Both the position numbers and the translations under genes were made by a program. 64,000 nucleotides of DNA, taken from the NCBI GenBank assembly GCA_948567375.1, contig OX419757.1, positions 67,401,836 to 67,465,835 on the forward strand. The letters are read 5' to 3'. How positions within the stretch are numbered: the first letter of the stretch is position 1; the number at the start of each line of letters is the position of its first letter. Source of the DNA: Lunularia cruciata (taxonomy: Eukaryota; Streptophyta; Marchantiopsida; Lunulariales; Lunulariaceae). Positions 43,333 to 54,349 of this stretch are shown here, one piece after another. The notes under the pieces were generated by a model. That model saw only the letters and a list, made by a program, of their open reading frames with translations. It made no database searches and was not told the DNA's origin.

Positions 43333-44507
43333 ATGATACTCCTATTTGAGTATGACTACACCATTGAGGATAGGCCAAGAAAGAAACATGCAAATGTTGA
43401 TTTGTTATCTACGGCCTATGATCATGATGGAGATGAGCCAGTGGATGATTACTTCCCGGATGAGGAGCTCATGGCAATCTCAATCACTCAAGAGGTTCCA
43501 ATGGAGTACAAGGAGATTGTGGATTTTGTAACAAGAAGTAACTATCCAGAAGGGATGCATGCTAGGGAGAGGAAGGCCCTTGCAACAAGATCTAGACCTT
43601 ACACAATGGTGGAGGATATTCTTTTTCACCAAGGAGCAGATGGTCTACTTCAAAGAGCAGTGGGTAAGGAAGAGTCAATCCTACTTATAAAGGAGTTTCA
43701 TGAAGGTTTTGTGTGTGGAGGAAACTTTGCAGAAAAGGTAACTAGTTCAAGATTTTAGATGCAGGTTACCATTGGAGAGGGATTTGCAAGGATTATCTTG
43801 ATTATTGTAAAACTTGTCATGTTTGTCAAGTTTTTGCTAGAAAGTCTACATCCACTCCACCACTTAGATCAATTCCATTGCTAGGACCTTTTGAGAAGTG
43901 GGTAATTGATTTTGTAGGTCCTCTCAATAGAATTCCAAGGAACAATTGGTACATTGTCGTTGTTACTGATTACCTTACCAAGTGGGTTAAGGCTAGACCA
44001 TTGAGGGACAAGAATGAAGATGAAGTTGGTAGAGTTCTTTATGAACGCATTATCACTAGATTTGGATGCCCTTTGGAGTTGGTTTTTGATAGAGGAGGAG
44101 AGTTTACAAAAAGCATTACTACAGCCATGCTACGTCATTTCTCTATCACACATAGAGTAACTACATCCTATAAGCCAAATTCCAATGGCTTGGCAAAGAG
44201 AACCAATCAGACCTTGTGCATGATCTTAGCCAAAGATGCAGAAATGGAGGGGGCTAAACATCATTGGGACAAGAGGATTCATGCAGTTTTGTGGGAGTAT
44301 AGGACAACCATGAAGATTTCCACTGAGTATTCTGTATTTCAATTGGTATATGGTATTGAGTCTACCTTACCTATTCACTTTGATCTTCCTACCTTCCAAA
44401 GCATTCATATGAGATTAAAGAAAGCACAAGGAGGTGATGCAGAGAAGTCAAGGAAGAATCAACTCATGGAGTGGAAGAGGCAAGAGCAGTTGCTATGGTT
44501 TGAGTAG
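43333..44507 (+). pseudogene. A1 integrase
   Basis: The HHCC region reads HEGFVCGGNFAEK (the second His looks changed to Asn) and, after a frameshift at about 43740, CKTCHVCQ. The core opens at 43878 with EKWVIDFVGPL (first Asp) and LVFDRGGEFT (second Asp). NGLAKRTNQTL follows, where the catalytic Glu is Lys. The core ends with a VYGIESTLPIHF phrase. The enzyme cannot be active as encoded here. Confidence 0.85.
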
Positions 44508-44818
44508 AGCAAGCCCAAAGGAAAAAAAACGAGAGCTATGACAAGAGTCAAGGCAAGAAGAAGGTGGAGCCTTTCAAAGAAGGTGATTGGGTAATGTTGT
44601 TTGATTCCATTTGATTCAAGAGAGTGCAAAAGAAGTTTTTGCCTAAGTACTTTGGACCTTTCATATTGGAGAAGGTGTGGGGCAATTACACTTATGATCT
44701 CAAGGAGTTGGGAGGAAGACACTTTGATAGGATTAACCATGATAAGTTGAAGATGTACCATAGAAAGTAGAGAGACCTTTAGTTTGAGGACAAAGTGAAA
44801 ACTTAGTCCAGGGGTAAA
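44508..44818 (+). pseudogene. A1 integrase C-terminal tail and polypurine tract
   Basis: With frame changes it yields a GRHFDRINHDKLKMYHRK-like phrase near 44710-44770. CCAGGGGTAAA directly before the 3' LTR is the polypurine-like tract. No chromodomain is present. Confidence 0.7.
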
Positions 44819-45509
44819 TGTAACACCCATTTGTGCATGTGTGTGGTATTGTGATATTTAGCTTGGTATTACAAGTACTTAAGAGATATTATTTATATAG
44901 AGATAAAGGGTGGTTCTATATTAGTCATGGTTAGCTAAAGTTAGTCATAGCTAAGATAGAGAGGACCTTACTTTAGAGGAAGTTGAAAAGATGAGCACCA
45001 CTATTTTGGATTTTAGTGTGTTAACTATGTATTATTCCTAGTTGTTTAGCTTTGAGGAAAGAGTTAAGAACTCTTGGGCCCGTAAGCCTTTTTGTTTTGG
45101 ATTCTTCTTTAGTCCAAGGATAGCCCATGTGAAGGAATCCTTGACTTAGTGGTTGGGTCAAGATAAGACCACATGCTTAGGGGATATGCCCATGTGAATG
45201 GATATTCCGTTCTAATTTTTGACTTTACTTGACTTTTAGCCTAGTAACTTGAGTTACTCAAGTAACTAGTAACTTTGGTGCATACCTATTTCACAAGTAT
45301 ATAAACAAGGGATGAGGAGGTACTCAGAATCCTTTCATTTGCAACTATCTCTCTCTCATTGAGTTCTCTAGTGAGCAATGTTTTGAGTCTTGGAGTGTTA
45401 GCCTTGGAGGAGTATGATGGAGTTGGGGTTCTTTGCCTTCTTAGTCCATGATGCGCTACCATAATAGCCATCAGAGGTTCATCTTGAGTGAGAGATAGGC
45501 TGGCTCACA
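44819..45509 (+). repeat. A1 3' LTR
   Basis: TGTAACACCC...GGCTCACA, 691 bp, with a TATATAAAC TATA box near 45299. Sequence of the C1 RT resumes at 45510. Confidence 0.94.
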
Positions 45510-45935
45510 AAGCTTGTAGGGGCTATTGGCAAATTCCTATTGATAGAAAGGATGTGCAAAAGACTGCCTTTTGCACCAAGTATGGGCATTTTGAGTGGAG
45601 AGTTCTACCTTTCAAACTCACAAGTGCTCCAACAATCTTCACGGATCAGATGCATCGGGTGTTGGATGGACTATTGGATCGGTCCGTGGTTGAATGATAT
45701 CTTTATCTATAGCAAGACCAAGGCGGAACACGTGAATCATGTGCGAGATGTCCTAAGACGACTACAACAATGGAAATTTTACTGCAAGAAGTCAAAGTGT
45801 GCCTTTTGGCAAAAGGAGGTTACCTTCTTGGGTCATAAGATCTCATCAGAGGGGATCAAGATGGAAGAAGAGAAAATAAAGGCCATTACTGATTGGCCTC
45901 CCCCGGAAGGATGCTACAAAAGTACATGCATTTAA
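45510..45935 (+). pseudogene. C1 reverse transcriptase, second part
   Basis: CRGYWQIPIDRKDVQKTAF and FCTKYGHFEWRVLPFKLTSA continue the RT interrupted by A1. After a frame change the catalytic box reads LNDIFIYSKT, with Asn for the first Asp of YLDD. The thumb follows as CAFWQKEVTFLGHKISSEGI. Confidence 0.88.
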
Positions 45936-46560
45936 TGGATTGGCCAGTTTTTACCAATGGTTCATCCATTATTATGCTCATGTGGTTGCATCATTGACTG
46001 ACCTCTTGGAAAAGAACTTGAGCTTCCAGTGGACCACCAAGCATGAAAAAGCATTCTTGAAGTTAAAGCATATGGTATCTTCAACACACATTCTTCAACC
46101 ATATGATCCTCAACTATCCTGTGTGGTTGATTTTGATGCTTCTAACTTTGCAATTGGAGCCGTGTTGCAACAAGAATTCCCAAATGGACTCCATCCCATT
46201 GTTTTTGTGTCTCAACGACTCAATACGACTGAACAAAACTACTTTGCTCAAGATCAAGAACAACTTGCAATGGTATATGCCACCAAGGTATGGAGGCATT
46301 ACCTCCTGGGGAAACAAGTGATCATGCAAACTGATCACAAACCATTGTTGCAGACCTTACACTTGGAACACATGAAGAGTTGACATCATTGATGGGAGGA
46401 ACAAATCCAACTATATGACATCAAACTTGAGTATAAACCAGGTCGGTTCCATGTCATCCCTGATGCTTTATCACGATGACCTGATTTGAAGTCTCTTCCT
46501 CTCATCACAACGGCAGTTTCAACAATGTCAATTGACTTTAATATCCAAAATGAGTTTCAG
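45936..46560 (+). pseudogene. C1 RNase H
   Basis: The open segment 45940-46383 has [39 protein letters not shown] and QTDHKPLLQTL, with RNase H acidic residues intact. The tail after the TGA at 46381 reads YKPGRFHVIPDALSR. Confidence 0.85.
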
Positions 46561-47745
46561 TCAGCTCTACACCAAGATCCCTTCTTCCAAATGATAAATG
46601 GTCGCCTTACGGCATGCGATAAGTAGTACAACACCTTCTCCATCAAGGAGGCCCTTTAATTCCATGAGGACCGGATCTATGTTCCAGCTAAAGGTGCTCT
46701 TTGACTTGTGCACCTTCAAGAAGCCCATGATTTACCCATCGCTGGTCACATGGGTGTGTACAAGACTTTGGGTACCCTCCAATGTCAATGGTGGTGGCCC
46801 AACATGACACAAGATGTTCGAGAATTTGTCCGATCGTGTGAGAGCTGCCAATGTAACAAGGCCATCAACCAGAAGCCGAGTGGACTCCTTCAACCACTTG
46901 CCGTTCCATCCGCTCGTTGGGAGCATGTAAGCTTGGATCTTATCACATCTTTGCCAAAGACAAAACAAGAACACACCGCAATCATGGTGTTTGTGGATAA
47001 GCTTAGTAAGCAAATCCACTTGGCACCAACCTATGATACCGTGGATGCTCCAACCTAAGCACAAATCTACTTCAACAATGTCTTCAAGCATCATGGGATA
47101 CCACGTGTACTCATCTCTAACCGTGATCCTCAATTTACCGGGAAGTTTTGGCAAGCACTCTTCTAGATACTCGGCACTAAGCTTGCTTTGTCCACGACCT
47201 ATCATCTTCAAACTGATGGACAAACCAAACATGCAAATCATACATTGGAGGATATGTTGTGTGCCTTTGTCAATGTCCACCATACTAATTGGGATGAATG
47301 TCTTGCAATTGCAGAATTTGCCTACAACAATTCCAAATAGGCAAGCACCGGATTTTCTCCTTTCTTTCTCAATTTTGGCCAAGATCCGCTTGTTCTTGAT
47401 TCTCTTCTTGCTCCCCTTCCATCTTAGGTTCCTCATACTTCCACATTCTTGACCACTATATCCCTATCTTTCCAACAAGCCAAGTCTCACCTCCTTGCTA
47501 CTCAAAATTGCCAAAAACAATATGCGGACCACCATCGTCGTGATCTCACCTTTGAAGTTGGTAATAGAGTCATGTTACCCTCTTGTAACCTCCCTCTCCC
47601 CCTTGATACCCAAGTTTGTAAACTTGCCCCTAATTGGATAGGACCCTTTGATATCACCCAAATTGTCTCTCTTATTGCTTATCGACTTGACTTACCTTGC
47701 CTTGTCACATGCGTATCCATCATGTTTTTCATGTTTCCAAGTTGA
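46561..47745 (+). pseudogene. C1 integrase
   Basis: The HHCC finger reads AGHMGVYKTLGTLQCQWWWP followed by CESCQCNK. The core has VSLDLITSLP with the first Asp, LISNRDPQFTGKFW with Asn at the second catalytic Asp, and HANHTLEDML with the Glu. A GPY/F module follows at 47530-47745. There are at least five in-frame stops. Confidence 0.85.
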
Positions 47746-48005
47746 AACCCTTTGTTCATAACCCCTCTTTCTTTTCCTCTTGAGTCCAACCTCCCACTCT
47801 TCCTATCCCTATCAATGATCATGAGGAGTACAAAGTTGATTATATCCTTGTGCGTCGCCATATTCAATGAGGCCGTCGCCAACATATAGAGTACAAGGTC
47901 CTTTGGAAAGGGTATCCCCTTCATGATGCCACATGGGAACCTCTTTTTCACCTCCAAAATGCACAAATGGCCATCCAATACTTTGAAGCTTCAGTGGTGA
48001 CGAGG
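47746..48005 (+). pseudogene. C1 chromodomain
   Basis: With stops, the frame reads EEYKVDYILVRRHIQ and EYKVLWKGYPLHDATWEP (about 47825-47942). This is a chromodomain like that of B1 but diverged, and it places C1 among chromoviruses. Confidence 0.82.
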
Positions 48006-48032
48006 ACGTCACCAACTAGCGGCGGGGGAATA

Positions 48033-48446
48033 TGTAACAATATGGAGTTTAGCGACAAAGTTAGTCAGGCTTATGAAATAACACATAAGAAAAATTAGCC
48101 TAGAATATTCTAGAAGTACCTAGGAAGCTTCTTGGGAAGCTTCCCGGCTAGCTTAGCTTGCACCTCAAGTAAGTAGCTTCTAGAAGGAAGCTTCTAGAAG
48201 CTTCCAACTAGCTTAGCTTGCACGCCAAGTAGGCGGCTTCTAGAAGGAAGCTTCTTGAAAAGCTTCCTAGTTAACTTGGCTTGCACTCTAAGAAAGTGGC
48301 TTGAGGAAGCTTCTCAAAGGCCTTGTATGATACCTATAAATACCAAAGCCAAAGCTCATGCTAGTCATTCATAGTTTTCTCTCATTCAAGTGTCCCAATG
48401 TGAATTTCCATTCTCCTATTTCTCTCCTCGGATTTGGTCTTTTACA
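48033..48446 (+). repeat. C1 3' LTR
   Basis: TGTAACAATATGG...TCTTTTACA, 414 bp, preceded by the tract GGCGGGGGAATA. TATA box TATAAATA at 48335-48342. It lacks a ~14-bp piece that is present near 34565-34580 in the 5' copy. Confidence 0.93.
48186..48260 (+). promoter_or_regulatory. Heat-shock-element-like arrays in the C1 3' LTR
   Basis: GGAAG-CTTCT-AGAAG-CTTCC (48186-48205) is a perfect four-unit array and GGAAG-CTTCT-TGAAA (48246-48260) a perfect three-unit one. The second ends about 75 bp upstream of the TATA box. This four-unit array matches the one in the solo LTR at 17347-17366 except for one base in the third pentamer. Confidence 0.72.
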
Positions 48447-48980
48447 CTTTCTTTCACAAGGGAATCTTTGGCTAGCTCCAATTGCCACTTCTTCTTGAAA
48501 CCCAAAGTATTGTGGGATTATCCTAGGAAATCTTTCCAAATAGAGTAAAATTCCACATCTTCAAGCTCATACTTCTGCTACATATTCTCCTTTTCTTGTG
48601 GTTCTTCAAAATAACCCTTTGAGAAGAAGTGATCCGAGTCAAAAGAAGATAAAAGTAAACAACAAAAGGAGATAAAAGGATTACTCATCCTTTTTTACTT
48701 ATGTCCCCATAAATTTCACATACTTGCCACCAAAACATGGCTGCCTAGTTCACAAGCCTTCCTTTGAATAGGTATTCAAAGAAGATGACCCAATTGTTGT
48801 TCAGGTAAGTTGTTTGTTTGGATTTGAACAACTTTATAACTAATTCAGCAAGGACCTTTTGGGCAAGATACTTGTATCTGAGCACTAACCAACCATTTTT
48901 GGTATTGTCATCCTTTAAGGCTTCCCTAAACCTCACTTCCATGTTTACATTAAGGGGGTCTAGGGAGTATCAAGAGTCGG
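48447..48980 (-). pseudogene. Coding-like fragment right of C1
   Basis: The minus strand at 48942-48745 is open: MEVRFREALKDDNTKNGWLV then YKYLAQKVLAELVIKLFKSK. After a stop it continues with Trp/Phe-rich phrases (AAMFWWQVCEIYG) toward C1. I do not recognise the family; it may be the N-terminal region of an old retroelement. It likely joined the minus-strand coding at 33000-34284 before C1 inserted. Confidence 0.4.
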
Positions 48981-48989
48981 GGGGTTGAA

Positions 48990-50360
48990 TTTGCTAGCCC
49001 CAACACTTCCCGCCAATGCTTGTTTGTTTAAGCAAAGAGCTTCACTCTCAAATTATCCAAGCTTAGATCTCTATTGTCTCTAATTTTTTACAACATTGCA
49101 TGATCACTAATTTCCTAATTCTAGAGTAGGATTCCACCTTCTTGCTTTGAAGGAATTCAGCCCTACAATAGAGTGACCATTTGATCAATCTAGGTGACTT
49201 GAGAATAATCTCATGCACCCTTTTGCAGTAGTTGGGACCTTTAGGTAGTATGGCAGCATCTTTTTCTTTTTTTCTTGAAGAGTTCTTGCTGTGAAGATCT
49301 GCTCTTTCTAAGTCTCATAACTTCTCACCAAAGGTGTGGAGAACTCTAATTGATCTCAAACTTGTCTAATTTTACAAAAGTGAAAAATGACTTGGCTAGG
49401 TTTGAGTATTTAAGGGAGTGGCTCAACCATTATGAATGTTTGGTAGGTGCATCTAATGCAAGTGTTTACCACACACACATGTGAGTGGTCCAATATGATC
49501 AAATGGTCATCAATTGTAGTTCTTGGTCTATAGGCATCACATTTAAGTCCTTGAGATCATTTGAAACTAAGTAAGTTTTAAGCCAAAGGTTGAACAAGGC
49601 CCAAGGTCTTCTTTCAAGGTGAAGGTCCTTTAGGGCAAATAGTTTCCTTGCCAAGGGTTTGTTTGGCCGTGGGCCTCCTTTGTTGATATGCCTTAGGGTA
49701 GGCTTTCTTCCTTACTAAATTATTACTGACCTTCTCACATTGCACATCTTCCAAGTCATCTTTCTCTTAAAGTGTATAATTTCTCTTAAGGTCAAAAGAA
49801 ATCAACAATAATCATTCCTTCCTCCTTGAAATTGGCTATTTCTTTGTGTTTCCAAGTAAACTAGGGAATTTGAAAGATGAGGTGAGGTGTCACACAAATT
49901 GTGCAATTTTAGCAACATCTCTCACAAAGTTGTTGAAGAAGTCCAAAGATTGCTTTTGTGCAAAGGAATAGGAGGAAAACCTTTGTAGCATTAAGGTAAA
50001 GTTGGTAAAGGGCCTATGGTGTGAATCCTTGACTAGTAAAATACTTACCATATGTATGTTGATACATATGGTACTTCAACTACATAGTGGCCTTTGAGGC
50101 ACTATATAGTGCAACATTTTAGTTTGTTAGTAATTCTACCCTCAACTACATTTGAGAAATGAGGAATCAACTTCCTAGGCCTGATATAACAAGCCATCAA
50201 AACCATCACAAGCCATCAAAAGGTATATATTTTTCTATACTGACTACATAACAAAGATAATTGAGACCAAAGCCACATAGAGGAATGACACTAATATTAT
50301 TGTAGAAATTTTCTCTTGAAACATCATCTCTTGATATAGATGCCCTTTAAAAGTAGTTAG
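48990..50360. other. Decayed DNA, no gene seen
   Basis: AT-rich sequence without open frames of note or recognisable protein motifs on either strand. Confidence 0.45.
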
Positions 50361-50720
50361 CAATAGAAGAGTGTACTTTTTAAATATCTTGGTGAAATCC
50401 ATCACAAATTACTTCAAGATCAAGCACCAAAAGACCACTTGTTACAACTCAAAGGAGAATGGTTTGATAGATAGAGTTAACAACCTATTGTGCAAAATCA
50501 TAGACAAGGCAACTGTGAGATTTATGAATGGTTGGGATGCAACGTTGCCAATAGTCTTGTAGGCTTATTGTATCATATAAAGAATCACTACAAAGTAGAC
50601 TCCTTACTTCATGACTTATGGATTACATCTGATATTACAAGTGGAATTTGAGGTACCAATTTATAAGATCCTTTCTGAGGAACAATTGTCCAAAGAAGAG
50701 AGTCAACGCCTTTGGGTGTA
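50360..50720 (+). pseudogene. Gypsy integrase fragment
   Basis: NYFKIKHQKTTCYNSKENGL then IDRVNNLLCKIID and WDATLPIVL match the end of an integrase core (usual form ...YxPQ.NGL.E.xNK.L). Here the catalytic Glu position reads Asp. Beyond a stop, a TPYFMTYGLHLILQVEFEVP-like phrase follows. The element is not A-D; it may go with the RT fragment at 31390. Confidence 0.6.
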
Positions 50721-51899
50721 AGTAATGTTATAAGAAGAGAATCAAGAAGATTCATGGGAATACACAAAGAAAACTAACTACAGAAAAGAAGGAGCTGAGT
50801 TGTCACATCTTTGGAATAATATAACTTACTAACTCTAGAATCACAATGGGTTGTCACATCTTTGGAAGACAAGTTCATTACAAAGATAAGTTCTAGATAG
50901 CTTTTGAAGGATTAGGTAGCACTCCTTTGTAGTATTAGAGTTTCACACCAAAGGAAGAAGAAACCTATTCCAAAGGATCAAGTTGTTGGTTCTTCCAAGT
51001 ATTGAGGTTCCACCACAAGTGGGTTTTAAAACTCCTTTTGAAGGAGCAAGATTATGGTCTTTAGCTAGACGGTAAATTGAATCATGTATGTTCTTAGCAA
51101 TAGAAGGAATACCACCAAAAGAAAAAAATCTAGCAAGTATTGTAACCTTTCCAAAGATCTCATATAGAGATTGCAAGGGATGACCAAATTGTATGATGAG
51201 GCACTATGGTGTGATGGGACTACAAATGGAAAAATCATCAAACAAAGAAGGTACCAATGAAGTGATAGTTCAATTCTCAAGGAGTTTAGTTAAGCATTTC
51301 TAGTTAATTGAAGAAGGTTTGTGAGTCCAAGAGTGTATCTTCAAGGTAGAGCATCTCAAATTTTATGATGGTGAGATAGTTAGAAGAAGAGTTCTCTCAA
51401 TTTGAAGAATCCTACAATATGGATATAGAAGCAAGAAGAGTTTTGATCAAGAAATTCCATTTGATTTTCCTATTGTAGAATTGAGTATATTTTTTGGGAG
51501 CCAATGGCATTAGAAATTTTTATGAAGCAATTAATGCTAAAGGAAATTCATACCAATCTCAAATCATAGACTAAAAATCTCTATAAATAAGCGTTAAGAG
51601 AAGACATATGGCCAAAGATGGCATTAAGTTTGAGTCATACTTTGGAACACTTGGTAAGGCCCTGCAAGAAAGAATTGCAACATCCTTAATCCACTTAAAG
51701 CATCCTTTGAATGGGTAGATGGTGCATAACTACAAAGAACCCACACATAGATTTTTTAAAGAAGCATTGATGAAGATCTTCAAGCTCAAATGCACTACAT
51801 ATCTCTTGAACATAAAACTTTCTTTGATTATGTGCTTTTAGGTTTTGGAATTAGCTAGATAAAGATCTTTTCCAACCATAGAGCAAAGTTGTTCATGAC

Positions 51900-52560
51900 A
51901 TTCAAAGTGCCAAAGCTTCATTATGTGATGTCACCTATAATTCATTTTTACATTGGGATGAAAATGCTCACCAAGGAAAAGAAAAGAATGGTCCTTAAAC
52001 ATTGCTTCCCAAGCGCATATTTTTTATGGAGGCTATAAGACTAGTAGAGATGCAGAAGATGCAACAAGCCAATGCATTGCTTACTCATATGAGGGAATTC
52101 ATACCTCCAATGAAAGTTTGCACAAAGAGACCTTGGCAAGTCACAACTCCTTCCAAAAATCCAAGAGTTAGAAGAAGGGTTGGCGGCTTTGCATATGTCT
52201 TTGGCAAGGGAGAAGATAGAAGCAAAAGCAAAGATTTATATGTTGGAAGTGCAAATCAAGAGGAGAATTCCAAATTTTAGGGCATGTAGGAACACATGGT
52301 CTAATATGAAGAATCCTTCCAAACACATCAATGGGAGACTAGCATCTGATTGAAGCAACAACAAGAAGAAATCATGAACCATCAAAAGGCTATGATTCAG
52401 TTGAAGGAGGACTTGGGATAGATCACTTCAAAATTGGAGACATTGAAAGTGGTAAGTGCATGTACAGCAAAGTTGTTAGTGGTTGTAAGAGAGGAGGTAC
52501 AAATTGACCCAAAGCAAAGACAAGAAGATGAGATCACAATAAAGTTAATTTGGAACTGTG
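51900..52560 (+). pseudogene. Decayed retroelement fragment (MKMLTKEKKRMVL type)
   Basis: HFYIGMKMLTKEKKRMVLKH and a downstream Lys/Glu-rich segment (52002-52280 open in another frame) are mirrored by HFYIRMKLLTKEEKKKFCSH at about 56440-56500. Two copies of one old repeat are therefore present. Function unknown. Confidence 0.4.
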
Positions 52561-53845
52561 TTATGAAGAGGAGGAAGCAAAACTTTGTGTGATGGGTCTG
52601 CACAATGGTAATGCACATTTTTTGTGAATTCATACGTTTTTTGGTGATACAAGGAGAGATTCAAGAATTCAAAATCTTATATACAAAGCTCTATTGCAAA
52701 GTTGAGGAATAATCATTCAAACATATAGTAATAGAATTTTGTGTTAAATTAGAACTAAAGATTATTAAACTTATAGAGAATCTTAGGTTTGCATTACTAG
52801 ATGTTAAGAAAAAGTCTGATGTAGTAGTAGTAGTAGAAAACTTAGAACTCCAAAAATCAGTAGAATAGGAAGTTGTGTGAGTTATGACAGTTATACTTTT
52901 GGAGTAAGTTGGAATTTATGACAATACCTTTGTACCCATTGTGTGTTTGAGGCATTACACAATTTTTTTAGTTTTTTAAACTCAACTATTTAAGGTTGAC
53001 ACGCAAAGTGCTAATTGTGTAGTATTCATTAGGTGAATTAATGAAAGAGCTTTTCTCTTCATCATTTCTCAATTCCCAATGCAAAGTATCTAATGTTCAG
53101 ACTTTGGTGTTCATTCTTTGTTGTGTTATTTTCTTCCTTGTGTATTTAGATCCTTGGTTGACTTTACAATGGATGATGACAATGCACTGATGGAGCAGAT
53201 CTATTTGTAGTGCTGATGTGTCTCTATGCTTGAATATTTGGACTATAACCCTTGTAGTGATGTAAGGTCAACCCAAGGATGATGCCTTCCAAGTAGGAAG
53301 AGTGAAATGTATATTTGGAAGGACATTTGATAGTGGAGTATTTGTGCTTTCTAAATGAGCCAAATATAGATCTTTGGAGTACATTCCACGGAGTTGACAC
53401 CTTTGGACTAATATCTCACTTTCAAGATTCCTTATGTGATATTGATTTCTATGTCCTTTTTGCATAATGCAAACTTGGCAACTCTACTCTCTTTGGTATG
53501 TAGTCTCTTCCCAAATAATTAAAGATGTAACAATGATGGACTAAAGATTGATATTTGTATCTAACCATTCTTAAATAGTATCTTCATGGGAACAAACTAT
53601 TACATGCTTAAATTTTGTAAATGAGTGTTTATTGAGCTATTACAACAAAAAAAGTACTAAATGCTCATTTATTACAAGGATAGTATTCAAGAAAGTGTAA
53701 CCAACAAAAAACTATGAGTTGAAAAGAATAATACTTATAGCATCAAATAATTAAAATATCTCAATGATTTAGAGGTGATTATCTAAGAGGTTTGCAAAAT
53801 ATATCCATCACGTTCTTGCTTTAAGTAAGATAGAAGAAAAAATAC
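52560..53845. other. Decayed DNA, no gene seen
   Basis: A short (GTA)n run lies near 52824-52838. The open frame 53268-53465 (minus) has no recognisable motif. Confidence 0.4.
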
Positions 53846-53847
53846 AT

Positions 53848-54345
53848 CCATCCTATTCTTTCTCTAATACCAGTTTAAAATACCAAAAAAAACTAAATAA
53901 GAAGATGAATAAAGAACTAAGTAGAATAAACTTTGAATGCCAAAGATGGTCTTATTATTTATACTTAAGATGAGTAAACGCTCATTTCTTGACAAAGTTA
54001 ACTATTTACTTTCCATCCAAGTGACTCAATTTCTAGGAAGGTTCCTAAACACACCTTATTAGCCTAGTAAGTCCTCAAAAGATTCATAGGTATCTTCTAA
54101 ATATCTCTTTATGAAAATTTGAAGTTAGTTTCTAGAGTACCTTTAAGAGGGTTTTAGTAATGTAAATGTCAATATTATACTTAATTAGTATGATAAAGTT
54201 GTATACCATTACAAATATTATGGTTATTAGCATTCTTGTTTGCATGCAATTTATAGTCACCCGTATTTCTATCCTATTTAGTACTTGTCTTTTCCAAAAT
54301 AATGAATTTTCTTATTGTGGTAAGAGATCAATCCATAAATTTGTA
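53848..54345 (-). repeat. Diverged family-C-like 5' LTR and primer site, minus orientation
   Basis: The minus strand at 53876-53848 reads CTGGTATTAGAGAAAGAATA then GGATGG, nearly the C2 primer site and downstream bases. To its right, the plus strand has an ATTTATACTTAAG block and GGAAGGTTCC and other LTR-like blocks, heavily diverged. The right edge is not resolved. Confidence 0.35.
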
Positions 54346-54349
54346 GGAT

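Larger units (their letters stand above)
36993..45509 (+). mobile_element. Element A1: Tat/Athila-like gypsy retrotransposon inside C1
   Basis: LTRs of 690 bp (36993-37682) and 691 bp (44819-45509) differ by roughly 40 positions (about 6%). A tRNA-Asp-like primer site, a leader ORF, an extra zinc-finger ORF, gag, protease, RT, RNase H and integrase follow in order; there is no chromodomain. The target duplication is poor (GATC left, AAGC right). Another A solo LTR is nested in its leader (37889-38580). It is inactivated by stops, a lost integrase Glu and frameshifts. The clade call rests on the primer type, the GGS protease loop and the DSYSGYNQI RT phrase. Confidence 0.92.
34285..48446 (+). 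mobile_element. Element C1: chromovirus split by element A1
   Basis: LTRs at 34285-34711 (427 bp) and 48033-48446 (414 bp) differ at about 6% by my count. Flanks TTTTC (34280-34284) and CTTTC (48447-48451) form an imperfect 5-bp target duplication. Between them lie a primer site, gag, protease, the first half of RT, the A1 insertion (36993-45509), the rest of RT, RNase H, integrase, chromodomain and polypurine tract. It has numerous stops and two mutated catalytic sites and is not autonomous. Confidence 0.93.

Noticed and set aside
46732..47436. 234-codon minus-strand open frame over C1 integrase
   Set aside because: Long, but exactly antisense to integrase motifs (CxxC, first Asp, LEDML); no recognisable protein of its own.
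53268..53465. Minus-strand 65-codon frame as a gene
   Set aside because: No motif, no conserved neighbour and decayed surroundings.
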